NCBI GenBank assembly: GCA_017432405.1 | Contig: JAFRJF010000103.1 | Coordinates: 1 to 30,372 of the forward strand | Direction: 5' to 3' | DNA length: 30,372 nt | Origin: Clostridia bacterium | Lineage (GTDB): Bacteria > Bacillota_A > Clostridia > Christensenellales > Aristaeellaceae | In this document: positions 22,794 through 30,372 of the stretch, piece by piece | Position numbering within the stretch: the first letter of the stretch is position 1 | Layout: each line of letters starts with the position of its first letter | Notes under the pieces: model-generated | Databases searched by the model: none | The model's input: the letters and a program-made list of their open reading frames with translations, nothing else | Told to the model about the DNA's origin: nothing | Program-made: the position numbers and the translations under genes

Positions 22794-22882
22794 GCGGGAA
22801 TGGCGGAATTGGCAGACGCGCTAGATTCAGGTTCTAGTGATCATTACGATTCGTGCAGGTTCAAGTCCTGTTTCCCGCACCA
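22794..22882 (+). tRNA. tRNA-Leu (anticodon CAG)
   Basis: Class II tRNA: acceptor GCGGGAA/TTCCCGC, anticodon stem CTAGA/TCTAG with loop TTCAGGT (CAG at 22828-22830), a long variable arm, T loop TTCAAGT, ACCA encoded. Its 3' end borders the integrase-bearing element. Confidence 0.95.
22860..22882 (+). other. Probable integration site (att) in the tRNA-Leu 3' end
   Basis: The T arm and acceptor 3' half of tRNA-Leu(CAG) directly precede a region whose first gene is a tyrosine integrase facing the tRNA, a common layout for tRNA-targeted elements. The exact core cannot be set because the distal repeat is outside the window. Confidence 0.45.
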
Positions 22883-22909
22883 AAGGGTTGCACAAAGTGC
22901 AACCCTTTT
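22883..22909 (+). terminator. Terminator of the tRNA operon
   Basis: AAGGGTTGCAC (22883-22893) pairs perfectly with GTGCAACCCTT (22897-22907), loop AAA, ending in TTTT. It begins directly after the encoded CCA. Confidence 0.8.
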
Positions 22910-23043
22910 CTTTGTGCAAATAGCCCTAAAAGCAGCCCTTCTTCGGTGAATTTGGCGTGATTTCGGGCTGCTCTCACGCCCTCCGTTTTTGCGCTTAACA
23001 AGGTCAGTTAACACATTCTTTCGATTTACGTCCAAACTGGCCG

Positions 23044-24411
23044 TCAAAACACTGTGCCTCCGGCAAGGAAAGTCTCCATTTTCCGAACGGCGTCCGGCAA
23101 GCGGCTCTCCTCTTTCTTCGCGTAAACCTTCAGCGTCATCTCCGGCGTGGAGTGTCCCATCAGCGCCTGTGTGGTCTTGATGTCCACGCCCGACGCCACC
23201 ATCATGGTTGCGAAGGTCGTTCGGAAGTTGATGGCCGTCATCCCGTACAGCTCGATATGAGACTTCAGGGAATCCCACAGTCTGCGATACGTCACCTGGG
23301 AGACCGGCGAGCCGTCCTCCTTGGAAATCACGTAGCCCCTCTGCTTCCTGCAACCCAGCAGGATGTTGTAGAGCTGGTCGCACATCGGGAAGGGCCTGAC
23401 GCTGAACTCGTTTTTCGTCTCCTTGGTCACAGCGACATTGACAGGATGAACGACGGCCTGTTTGATCTCGATCATTCGGGTCTCAAAGTTGATGTTTTCC
23501 CACATCAGTCCCAATACCTCCTCGCGCCGCATGCTGGTATAGGCCAGCAGCGCGATCAGGCAGCGCTCCCTGGAATCTTCCAACTCCGGGATAGCCTTCT
23601 GAATGGACGTAATCTGTTCCCTGGTCAGCGGTGCCGTACCCTCCCCCGCCTTCGCGGGATTGTGGACGCGCTTGTCCTTTGCCGGGTTCTTGACGATCAG
23701 ATCGTCGGAAACCGCGGAATCAAGCACTTCCTTCAGCATCGCCCAATCCGCCTTCACGGTTGCCTTCTTGTACGTCTTTGCCCGATGGCTCAGGAAATCC
23801 TGCACATCTGTCGGCGTGATGTCCTCGATATACTTATCCCCGAACCATTTGAGCAGCACGCTCTGCTTGGCATCCATGAACACTTCATAGGTGGCCGCCT
23901 TGCCTGTCTTGAAAATCCGTCGCCATTGAACGATGTAATCGGAGAACTTTGTTTTCACCACAGGCGGCTGTACCGCTTCCTCCTGCGTCTGCTTCTCATG
24001 GGGGCCGTATTCAATTTCCTGGTCGATGAAATCCTTGATCCGACCGGATTTCACCACGGCTTCAATCACCTTGTCAGCCAACTTCAACTCATCGGTGGCG
24101 CTCAGCCTCTTGATGATCTCGTTACCCTCTTCATCATGCCCAACGACAACTCTGATTCGATGTTCCTTCGCCATAATATCAAAGCTCCTCTCTGATATTT
24201 CAGGCAAGGAATCATTTTGAACGGTATTTGAACGGTTTTCAAGGTGCGAACCTGATCTGAATCCCAATAGATATTGTACCATATCCTGCTGGCTTTTGCA
24301 AACATCAGCCAGCTGCCGAATGCCCTCAGCTATATCGCCAAGCTGCGTCTCAACCGTAACAGGAATCCTATGGTCCCCGGTTTCTTCCATCATAACCACG
24401 CTGTTTTTCAT
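23044..24411 (-). CDS. int: Tyrosine recombinase (integrase)
   Basis: 455 residues from ATG 24411, with GGAGGT 4 nt upstream. The N-terminal 150 residues are element-specific (RIRVVVGHDEEGNEIIKRLS). A SAM-like core-binding domain spans about 155-250 and the catalytic domain about 262-440. Catalytic residues: Arg295 (TSMRREEVLGL), a Lys near 330-333, Arg397 (INFRTTFAT), His420 (LMGHST) and nucleophile Tyr430 (KVYAK). The box II His of HxxR is Ile394 here. It integrates or excises the element, probably at the adjacent tRNA-Leu. A terminator-like hairpin lies just upstream of its ribosome site, so expression may be held low by read-through control. Confidence 0.92.
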   Translation of the reverse strand: MKNSVVMMEETGDHRIPVTVETQLGDIAEGIRQLADVCKSQQDMVQYLLGFRSGSHLENRSNTVQNDSLPEISERSFDIMAKEHRIRVVVGHDEEGNEIIKRLSATDELKLADKVIEAVVKSGRIKDFIDQEIEYGPHEKQTQEEAVQPPVVKTKFSDYIVQWRRIFKTGKAATYEVFMDAKQSVLLKWFGDKYIEDITPTDVQDFLSHRAKTYKKATVKADWAMLKEVLDSAVSDDLIVKNPAKDKRVHNPAKAGEGTAPLTREQITSIQKAIPELEDSRERCLIALLAYTSMRREEVLGLMWENINFETRMIEIKQAVVHPVNVAVTKETKNEFSVRPFPMCDQLYNILLGCRKQRGYVISKEDGSPVSQVTYRRLWDSLKSHIELYGMTAINFRTTFATMMVASGVDIKTTQALMGHSTPEMTLKVYAKKEESRLPDAVRKMETFLAGGTVF

Positions 24412-24429
24412 AGTGACCTCCGTATATAG

Positions 24430-24468
24430 AAAAAGCCGCCAGAGGCCGATGATGACACTCTGACGGCT
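24430..24468 (-). terminator. Terminator/attenuator between xre and int
   Basis: On the minus strand AGCCGTCAGAG (24468-24458) pairs with CTCTGGCGGCT (24444-24434) with one mismatch, followed by TTTT and then the int ribosome site. It would limit transcription passing from the XRE gene into int. Confidence 0.65.
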
Positions 24469-24476
24469 TGATAACG

Positions 24477-24890
24477 TCAATGATCAGTTTGGGTTTTCTG
24501 TTCCCAATGGAGTTTCCATTCCCTGAAGGCTTCGGCACTCATTTCTCCACTGGACAGTAGTGACCGTTTGTTCCAGTATTGTGAGAGAAAACCTGAAAGC
24601 CGAGCCATCTCCCTATAGAAACTGGCGTCATGCGCTTCGTCCAACCAGAGGAAATACTCGATCAGCGTGTCAACGGGATTCTCAGGGGTCTGCGACAGAC
24701 GCGCAGGGGCCACATTGAGTATTCTTGCAAGGGATTCCGAACTCTCCGGGCTCAGGTTTCTGAAGCCCTGTTCCCACTGCTCGATCCTGCATGAAGCAGC
24801 CTTTTCATCGAATCCCATCCTCATGCCCAAAGCCTTCATTGTCATGGAACGAAGTTTTCGCAGATAATTCAGCCTCGTCCCCTGCTTCAC
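24477..24890 (-). CDS. XRE-family helix-turn-helix regulator
   Basis: 137 residues from a GTG start (24890), with AGGGAG upstream. An N-terminal HTH_3-like domain spans residues 5-66 (LNYLRKLRSMTMKALGMRMGF... IEQWEQGFRNLSPESSESLARILNV). The C-terminal half (67-137) is acidic and aromatic-rich (IEYFLWLDEAHDASFYREM) and not recognised. It lies between the CHC2 gene and the integrase, the usual place for a repressor or excision controller of an integrated element. An internal ATG start is possible but would cut into the HTH. Confidence 0.8.
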   Translation of the reverse strand: MKQGTRLNYLRKLRSMTMKALGMRMGFDEKAASCRIEQWEQGFRNLSPESSESLARILNVAPARLSQTPENPVDTLIEYFLWLDEAHDASFYREMARLSGFLSQYWNKRSLLSSGEMSAEAFREWKLHWEQKTQTDH

Positions 24891-24959
24891 GCCGTTTCAC
24901 TCCCTTCTGTCGATTCAACTCCCGTTGCATAAAGTGGTATTGCCATCTGCCTCGGATTC

Positions 24960-25706
24960 TCATATTGCCGCCCGCTGTGCCTGCTGATTCATGCTTCCTT
25001 CCCACCGTGATTTCAGCAGGTCCTTCTTTTCCTCCAGCCTTTCCCGGACGGATGTGCGCGGCTTCCCGCGTCCATTGACGCGATCATCCAGCGCGGCGAT
25101 GGCGGCGCGGTCATGCAGATACAGGTTGATCTGCGTTTCCCGCGGCGCGGTTTCCAGCAGGCCGATATAGAACTCCACCAACGTTCGGTCATTGAAGGCT
25201 TGTACAAAGACTTGCGGAAACGGTGCGTTCCGGTCTGTAGGCGCGTTTTGCTCTGCCCTCTCGGTGAGGATTCTGTAGTCGCCGTTCAGGTCGGACAGCA
25301 CCTTCCCGCGCCATTCACGAAAGTCTGTCTGAAGCTGTCGCATCTCCCATTCCTTTTTCTGTTCGGGCGTCACCGGCTGTCCGAGTCCGGAACGCCCCTT
25401 CGGATCGTAGGGAATGTGGAAATCCTCCGCGATCTTCACCGCCGCCTCCCGCTTTCCGATCTGGAACAGATTGGAAACGAAGTCAATGGCGTCGCCGCTG
25501 GCATGGCAGCCGAAGCAGTAGTATCGCTCGTCCAGCTTCATGCTGGGATGGGTATCGTCGTGAAACGGGCAGCAGGCCATGCCGTGGGAATTGACCTGAA
25601 TGCCATACATCTCCGCTACCTGTCGCGCCGTGACGCCGTGCTTCACCGCCGTAAACACGTCGGGCAGTGTGTGTTCCTGGTTGTTCTTATGATTCAAGAA
25701 GCCCAT
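24960..25706 (-). CDS. CHC2-type zinc-finger (DnaG-like N-terminal) protein
   Basis: 248 residues. ATG 25706 follows GAGGAGG. Residues 25-100 match the DnaG primase zinc-binding domain: AEMYGIQVNSHGMACCPFHDDTHPS (Cys46, His49), then YYCFGCHASGDAIDFV (Cys64, Cys67). There is no TOPRIM catalytic core; the rest (110-248) is charged and helical, so it cannot be a primase alone. Such proteins are common in Tn1549-like elements, where they probably help element replication by binding single-stranded DNA. It is 14 bp downstream of the YodL-domain gene, in one operon. Confidence 0.85.
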   Translation of the reverse strand: MGFLNHKNNQEHTLPDVFTAVKHGVTARQVAEMYGIQVNSHGMACCPFHDDTHPSMKLDERYYCFGCHASGDAIDFVSNLFQIGKREAAVKIAEDFHIPYDPKGRSGLGQPVTPEQKKEWEMRQLQTDFREWRGKVLSDLNGDYRILTERAEQNAPTDRNAPFPQVFVQAFNDRTLVEFYIGLLETAPRETQINLYLHDRAAIAALDDRVNGRGKPRTSVRERLEEKKDLLKSRWEGSMNQQAQRAAI

Positions 25707-25720
25707 TCTCAGCCTCCTCG

Positions 25721-26560
25721 CTATGTCTTTTCCCTCGTCCGCTGCTTATCCTTGCCGCCATGCACCTGGTTCAGCTTTTCCTGGAGCGGCTTCCGGACGG
25801 ACGGGCGTTTCTTGGGATCGACCCAGACGGGCCGCTGGGGTTTACGATTGTTGTTTACCCCGTCGATGTGGTTGTAGTTTTCCTCGCTGCCGACCTCGTG
25901 GCTGGCGTGACGGACGTATTCGCCGTTCTCATAGAATTTCTGCCACAGTTCCTTCGGAGGTCGCTCATGTTCCGAAGCCTGTTTCGGCAGCTCCGGGTGC
26001 AGAAACAGCCGCATCTGCTCCGCGGCTGTTTCATCGAAATCCTTTGTGATTGTATCCGACACTACTTCCCCCTTGGGATCGAGGATGACACAGGGGATTT
26101 CGCGCCCGTGTTCCTCATGCTCCAGCAGGAAGAAAAGGACGTTTTCATAGGTAATGCCGTCCACGACGCGCCACAGTCCCTTCTTGCCGGGGATGGCGTA
26201 GTGCTCCGTTTCCAGCGTCAGCGAATTGCCAGAGGACGGCGGGCCGAAGAAGCCATCCAACATCACAAACCCGTCCCCATCGACAAAGCAGCAGATCGTG
26301 CCGGTCTCGCGTCGCAGCACGATCACGTCGCTGGTATTGATCTGCCGAAAGCAGCCACGCTTGCGCTGCAACACGGACAGCCGCTCCCGTACTGCCCGCA
26401 CATCCTCGTTTGGACGCAGCAGATCATCGTAAGCCATATCGTAGTCAGCTTCGTTGGGGAAATACCGCTTGGAGGCGAGAACGGCGAAGGGCTGGAAGAT
26501 GTATTCGCGCAACGCCTCGCCGTCCTTCATCTGGTAGAGCTGGCAGCGTTCCTGAAGCAT
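25721..26560 (-). CDS. YodL-domain mobile-element protein
   Basis: 279 residues. ATG 26560 has GGGAGG 9 nt upstream. The opening MLQERCQLYQMKDGEALREYIFQPF, spanning about 1-90 with DVIVLRRETGTICCFVDGDGF, matches the YodL domain family found in conjugative transposons of Firmicutes. Residues 95-200 form a second globular part (HYAIPGKKGLWRVVDGITYENVLFFLLEHE). The tail (215-279) is basic and low-complexity (KKRPSVRKPLQEKL) and could contact DNA. Function is unknown. It lies between the DUF3849-like fragment and the CHC2 gene, all leftward. Confidence 0.7.
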   Translation of the reverse strand: MLQERCQLYQMKDGEALREYIFQPFAVLASKRYFPNEADYDMAYDDLLRPNEDVRAVRERLSVLQRKRGCFRQINTSDVIVLRRETGTICCFVDGDGFVMLDGFFGPPSSGNSLTLETEHYAIPGKKGLWRVVDGITYENVLFFLLEHEEHGREIPCVILDPKGEVVSDTITKDFDETAAEQMRLFLHPELPKQASEHERPPKELWQKFYENGEYVRHASHEVGSEENYNHIDGVNNNRKPQRPVWVDPKKRPSVRKPLQEKLNQVHGGKDKQRTREKT

Positions 26561-26592
26561 CGGTCATCGCCTCCCGTTTGCACGATGGCCTC

Positions 26593-26916
26593 TCACAGGC
26601 TCGGCTCGCTCTTGCGTTTGGCGGGCTTCGACGGCTCCGGCCGGGGCTTTGATTCCTCACGGGCAATCGGCTTCTCCGCCGCGCGCTCCTGTGGCGGCCT
26701 CTCCAGTTCTTTCCGCAGGAGCGTAGTGTACAGATCGAGAATGGCGGGATGGCTTTCGACAGTATAGCTCCAATTCCGCAGGCTTCCAAAGCCGTCCCGG
26801 TCAATGGGGATGCTCATGGCCTGTGCCCATGCTTTGTTGCTCCGGGAGAACCGCCCGTCGTGTTCCTTCATCGTGATGGTGTTGGCCAGTACCCAGGACA
26901 GGCGCTCCGGGCCAAA
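26593..26916 (-). pseudogene. 3' fragment of a DUF3849-like element protein
   Basis: Read on the minus strand from about 26916: [31 protein letters not shown], then SHPAILDLYTTLLRKE and a Lys/Pro/Glu-rich tail ending at 26593. The pattern RxSxVLAxTxxxxxxDGRFSxxNKxWA is how DUF3849 proteins of Tn1549-like elements end. The N-terminal part is missing; upstream the sequence turns into the helicase in another frame. The first ATG inside (26871) has no ribosome site, so a free 92-residue product is unlikely. Confidence 0.55.
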
Positions 26917-29203
26917 CGCATGGCACTGGTGATCTCGTCGATCTGTGACTGGATCATGGCCGCCTGACGTTCATGGGACAGCGGTATCTTCTCAAACTGC
27001 GTGTGCCCAATGATGATGGCGTCGTAATCGCCGGTGGCAATGCGGGAGCAAAACTTCTTGCGATTCGCCGGTTCAAAATCCTTCTTCGTGGCGACCAGGA
27101 TGTTTGCGCCGGGGTACAGCCGCAGGAAATCCGCGCCCCATTGCTCCGTCAGGTGATTCGGAACGACGTAGAGGTTCTTCTGTGAAAGTCCCAACCGCCG
27201 CGCCTCCATGCCCGCGGCGATCATTTGGAAGGTCTTGCCCGCGCCGACGCAGTGGGCCAGCAGCACGTTGTCGCCATACAGGATGTGGGCGATAGCGTTC
27301 TTCTGATGCTGCATCAAGGTGATCTCCGGCGTCATGCCTACGAAGCGGATGTGGCTGCCGTCGTATTCGCGGGGCCGGACGGCGTTGAAAAGCTCGTTGT
27401 ACTTGGCGACCAGCGTCTCGCGGCGGCGCATATCCTTGAATATCCATTCCTTGAACGCCGCCCGGATCAGCTCCTGCTTCTGCTGGGCCAGCATGGTCTC
27501 CTTCTTGTTCAGCACGCGGTGTTCACCGTCCGCGTCACGGAAAGTGTCATATACTTTTGTGTCCTTCAGGTTCAGCGCGTCCTCCAACAAATGGAAGGCG
27601 TTGAGCCGCTCGGTGCCGTAGGTAGAGTAGACCATGGGATTCCCGCGATCCGCGCTCTTGCCCTGGATATTCCATTGACCGGAAACCTTGGAATACTGCG
27701 TCTTGATCTGTCTGCCGATCAGCCAGAAGTCGGTGTGAAACTCGTCCCGTATAAACCTATCAATATACTGCGGGTCGATCCACGTCGCGCCCAGACGCAC
27801 CTCGATCTCGGAGGCATCCAGGTCTTTGGGCTGCACCCGCTTCAGGTATTCTACGTTCACCTGATAGGCGGGATCGCGCTCGGCGGCGCTCTGCGCGGCC
27901 CGCAGCTTTTCCCGCACGTTGCCGGACAGATACTCGTCGCTGGTCTGCCATTCGTCGCTTCCAGGGTCGAGGAAGATCACGCCGCGCAGCTCGTCGATAA
28001 TCTCATCCTCTGACTTCCCACACAGGGAGGCCATATAGGTCAAATCCACCCTTGCCCGCTCGCCGATGGACAGCGCCAGCGCCTCGCTGGCCGTGTCCAC
28101 GGATTCCACGGGCTCCGGCTTTCGGATGGTGCGCTTGGTGAAGATGTCGGCCTTGCGCTTCAACTGTCCGTTCTCATCCAGCACCTCCAGTGCCGCCAGC
28201 AGGCAATCCTTGCCGTTCAGCGCGGGAGAATGGCCGCCATCACCGTAATGATGCTTCAGGAAGTCAGCGCGGGCTTTCCTGTCGTCGCTGGACAGAAAGT
28301 GGGCGTAGATGGCAAGCCTGCTGTTTTCATAGCTCGCGCCGACCGCCAGCTCCGCATCGATCTCGTCCTGGGTGATGAAAACACCGTGGTTTTCCCACGC
28401 AAATCCCTCCCTGGCCTGGAAGGGCGTCCACGGTTTTGAAAATGCTTCAAAGGCATTTGTCATGCGGGTGGGATTGTAATAGTGAAAGCGCATCACATCC
28501 CGATTCTCCGCATAGACTGCCGCGAAGTCACGAAGCCGGGACACCAGCCGTTCCACATTCTCCTGATGGTCGAGGAAGCGGGACACATTCTCCACCTCTT
28601 CGGGAAAACCGTCCTTGAACATCTCCAATTCAGCTTCATCGAACAGGGTGTGCCGGTAATCGTCCACGATGTCCCTCTCCATGAACGCCAGCGCGTTTGC
28701 GTACTCCGTCAGCGCGTTGCCTCGGGCGGCATCCAGCACAGGCTGGGGCACGTACTCACCCTGTTTGAGAAGCTGGTGGATTCTGCCCGCCACATCGTCC
28801 CAGGACAGGAACGCCTTTTCTATGGCCTGCTCCCGCACAGAGTGGCCCGACGCGATCTGCAATCCCAGCTCGTCAAACCAAACGGCGTAGTCGGTGCCGT
28901 TGATGGTGAAGCCCTTGCCGCCCTTTCCGTATTCTCGCTTGACATAGGCCGTAGCTGCCTCCGGGGTCTGCTCAATCATATAGTTGTAGATCAGCCGCAG
29001 CTGGCTGCCCCGGCGATTGCCGCCCGTGCACAGTATCTCGTCCACCACCTCCGTGGACACGGTGATCTCACGCTCATAGGGCGCGGCCATGCGCGCCTCT
29101 ATGGCGCGGATCTGCTGGTTGACGGTAGGCAATTCGGGCAGAGAAAGGGCAGAGGCGATTTCCGCCTCTGCCGCGCTCAAATCCTGTTCGGTTGTCTCGT
29201 CGT

Positions 29204-29554
29204 TTAGCTGTACACCAATTCCGTCAGTATGATCTCGTCCGCCCGGCTGCGAAGGTTGTTCATCCGCTGAATCCAGTCCATCGGATCGCTCTCTTTCAGA
29301 GCCTCCGTCACGCCCTCCGTCCGCGCCATCTGCTCGGTCAGTTGCTCCAGGCGCTCGTTCGCCCGTTGGTCGATCTCCGACAGGTGCCGGGTCAGCTTGC
29401 CCGTCGCCAGCATGCTCTGATACCAGTTCGGACGGTTCTCCTTCAGGTAGGTCCTGCGCAGCATCCCGTACTTCCCGATCCGCGGCGCGTTCTCCGTCTC
29501 GATCACCAGGTTCGGAAACAGGTAATCTCCCTTGCGATGATACGTCAGCTCCAT
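29204..29554 (-). CDS. TnpV-like transposon-encoded protein, embedded in the helicase frame
   Basis: 116 residues from ATG 29554, which has AAGGAGGGC with good spacing. The sequence ([19 protein letters not shown]..., [73 protein letters not shown]) matches the TnpV family of Firmicutes mobile elements. Function is unknown; the family is small, charged and helical. It lies wholly within the helicase pseudogene on the same strand, shifted by one base. The helicase frame there is low-complexity while this frame has normal protein composition, so tnpV is the frame under stronger constraint here. Confidence 0.75.
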   Translation of the reverse strand: MELTYHRKGDYLFPNLVIETENAPRIGKYGMLRRTYLKENRPNWYQSMLATGKLTRHLSEIDQRANERLEQLTEQMARTEGVTEALKESDPMDWIQRMNNLRSRADEIILTELVYS

Positions 29555-29598
29555 TCTCTTGCCCTCCTTCTTCGGGTCGTTCACTGTCTTGACTTTCG

Positions 29599-29647
29599 CG
29601 CTTTAACGTGGTAAAGCGATTATACGCCGGGCTTTCATTTTTTGCAA
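29599..29647 (-). promoter_or_regulatory. Promoter and dyad upstream of tnpV
   Basis: On the minus strand: -35 TTGCAA (29647-29642), a 17-bp spacer, -10 TATAAT (29624-29619). Directly after it CGCTTTA-CCACGT-TAAAGCG (29618-29599) is a perfect 7-bp inverted repeat across the expected +1, operator-like. All of this lies inside the helicase reading frame. Confidence 0.55.
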
Positions 29648-30276
29648 GGGGTTTCTGCAAATTTTCTTGAATGGGGTTTTCCCGGTCCCATGCGCGTATT
29701 TCCCGCCCGATGTCCATGAGGATGATTTCGGTGAGGTTGCTCACGGCGTTGCCCAGCACCGTGAGGGTGCCCAGCCGGTTGAAGAACTGGATTCCCCGGA
29801 AGTCGCTCTCATGGAGATAGCTTTCAGGATTCAGCCCACAGCGCCGGACCACCTCATATAAGATGGAATTCCGGAAGACGGCGCGGAAGGTTTCCCTCCG
29901 CGCCTCCTCCGGCAGCGTCGCCAGCAGTGAGCCGTTCATCTCCTGTTCGATGCCGTCCATCGCGTCCTCCAGGTATTCGTCCGTCACCTGCTCTGCGACC
30001 TGTTCCAGCGCCAGCATGATGGAGCTCACATCGGGCAGGTTGTAGGTGCTGGACAGGTAAGCGAGGAACCACTCCTTGTGGCGATCATCCAGCCGCCAGA
30101 TATAGGGATGCCGCCCTTCTACGACTGAAGGAAATGGAGGCAAAACTCGTTAGAAAAGAATAATAGCATTTACACTGTTTGCGGGGTGGTGGTGTTTCCC
30201 ATGCTGGTCGGAGTCGCGCTATTGGGCGGTTATTCAAAAGATCACAGGCGCATGTGTGCCATCTCCATTATAGAGG

Positions 30277-30349
30277 GTGGTGCTCTGTACCGTGATAGTG
30301 GTGCTAAAACTCCGTGTCGGTGGTGCTATTTCTCCGTGCAAGTGGTGCT
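30277..30349 (+). repeat. Four GTGGTGCT repeats of about 22 bp, IS21-end-like
   Basis: GTGGTGCT at 30277, 30298, 30320 and 30342 (spacing 21, 22, 22), with CTCCGTG shared between the middle units. Arrays of this style mark the ends of some IS21-family elements in gut Firmicutes, where transposase binds. No transposase gene is in view; an element would have to lie to the right. 30151-30276 holds no gene I can recognise. Confidence 0.45.
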
Positions 30350-30372
30350 CATGAGGCGGAATTCACACCTCC

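Larger units (their letters stand above)
26868..30143 (-). pseudogene. Truncated SNF2-type helicase of a conjugative element
   Basis: 1091 codons open from a TTG at 30143 with no good ribosome site; a TAA lies just upstream. Residues 1-175 match the segment that in intact element helicases is internal ([31 protein letters not shown]). Residues 185-320 are Asp/Glu/Gly/Arg-rich and overlap tnpV. The helicase core starts near residue 960: [31 protein letters not shown] (motif I, Walker A GAGKT), [11 protein letters not shown]. It ends at SQIDEIT and then runs 17 unrelated codons to a stop, before the DEAH motif and all later motifs. Intact relatives exceed 2000 residues. It cannot hydrolyse ATP as it stands. 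Confidence 0.75.
22883..30372 (-). mobile_element. Integrated, decaying conjugative-transposon-like element (continues past window)
   Basis: All genes here read leftward: helicase remnant, tnpV, DUF3849-like fragment, YodL-domain protein, CHC2 zinc-finger protein, XRE regulator, tyrosine integrase next to a tRNA. This set resembles the accessory and replication cluster of Tn1549-like elements of Firmicutes. No relaxase or type IV secretion gene is in view, and the helicase is broken, so mobility is doubtful. The left border is the tRNA-Leu end; the right border is not seen. 22910-23043 holds nothing recognisable. Confidence 0.65.

Noticed and set aside
26593..26871. A free 92-residue gene starting at 26871
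   Set aside because: There is no ribosome site, and the DUF3849-like homology continues upstream of the ATG, so it is better read as the end of a broken gene.
30277..30349. Possible CRISPR array
   Set aside because: Repeat words are only about 8 bp with 13-14 bp between them, far below CRISPR repeat and spacer lengths.

Overview
The window looks like a GC-rich chromosome segment from an anaerobic gut Firmicute (class Clostridia; a Christensenellales- or Oscillospirales-like lineage is a guess). The grounds are: an IspH protein fused to ribosomal protein S1 beside cmk and plsC, which is a Clostridia-type arrangement; canonical AGGAGG ribosome binding sites with TTGACA/TATAAT promoters; a BspA-type leucine-rich-repeat surface protein; WG-repeat proteins; and a conjugative-transposon-like accessory block.

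Layout. 1-1365 is the 3' part of a BspA-like LRR surface protein. 1366-1750 holds a MITE-like inverted-repeat element and a terminator. 1751-3533 (minus) is a compact redox operon, gpx-trxA-trxB: the peroxidase has the cysteine arrangement of thioredoxin-dependent GPx enzymes, so the operon encodes its own electron supply from NADPH through TrxB and TrxA. 3534-4021 holds the operon promoter, a second inverted-repeat element with telomere-like GGGATTA arms, and a candidate preQ1-I riboswitch in front of a YhhQ/VUT-type queuosine-precursor transporter, which is translationally coupled to a short-chain dehydrogenase (4022-5415). Next come a tRNA-Leu(GAG) on the minus strand, a membrane-anchored glycerophosphodiester phosphodiesterase, and two secreted peptidoglycan-binding-domain proteins on the minus strand. 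uvrC follows, then a secreted WG-repeat/PstS-like fusion, a PepV-type dipeptidase behind a structured leader, cmk, a secreted M16C (PreP-like) metalloprotease, plsC, ispH-rpsA, an alpha/beta hydrolase, and a MarR regulator with an unusual His/Met/Gly/Pro-rich N-terminal half and paired operators over its promoter.

22499-22882 is a tRNA-Thr, tRNA-Tyr, tRNA-Leu(CAG) operon. From just past the tRNA-Leu 3' end to the window edge lies an integrated and decaying mobile element read leftward: a SNF2-type helicase pseudogene, a DUF3849-like fragment, a YodL-domain protein, a CHC2 zinc-finger protein, an XRE regulator, and a tyrosine integrase facing the tRNA. Within it, a TnpV-like gene is encoded in a second frame inside the helicase reading frame, with its own promoter-like, dyad and ribosome-binding signals. 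The helicase stops before its Walker B region and is joined out of frame to the DUF3849-like fragment. The right edge carries about 22-bp repeats like those found at the ends of some IS21-family elements.

The most interesting points are the tnpV-in-helicase overprinting, the His/Met-rich MarR with paired operators, the ispH-rpsA start and internal ribosome binding site, the structured leader before pepV, and two families of non-coding inverted-repeat elements that share a short dispersed motif.
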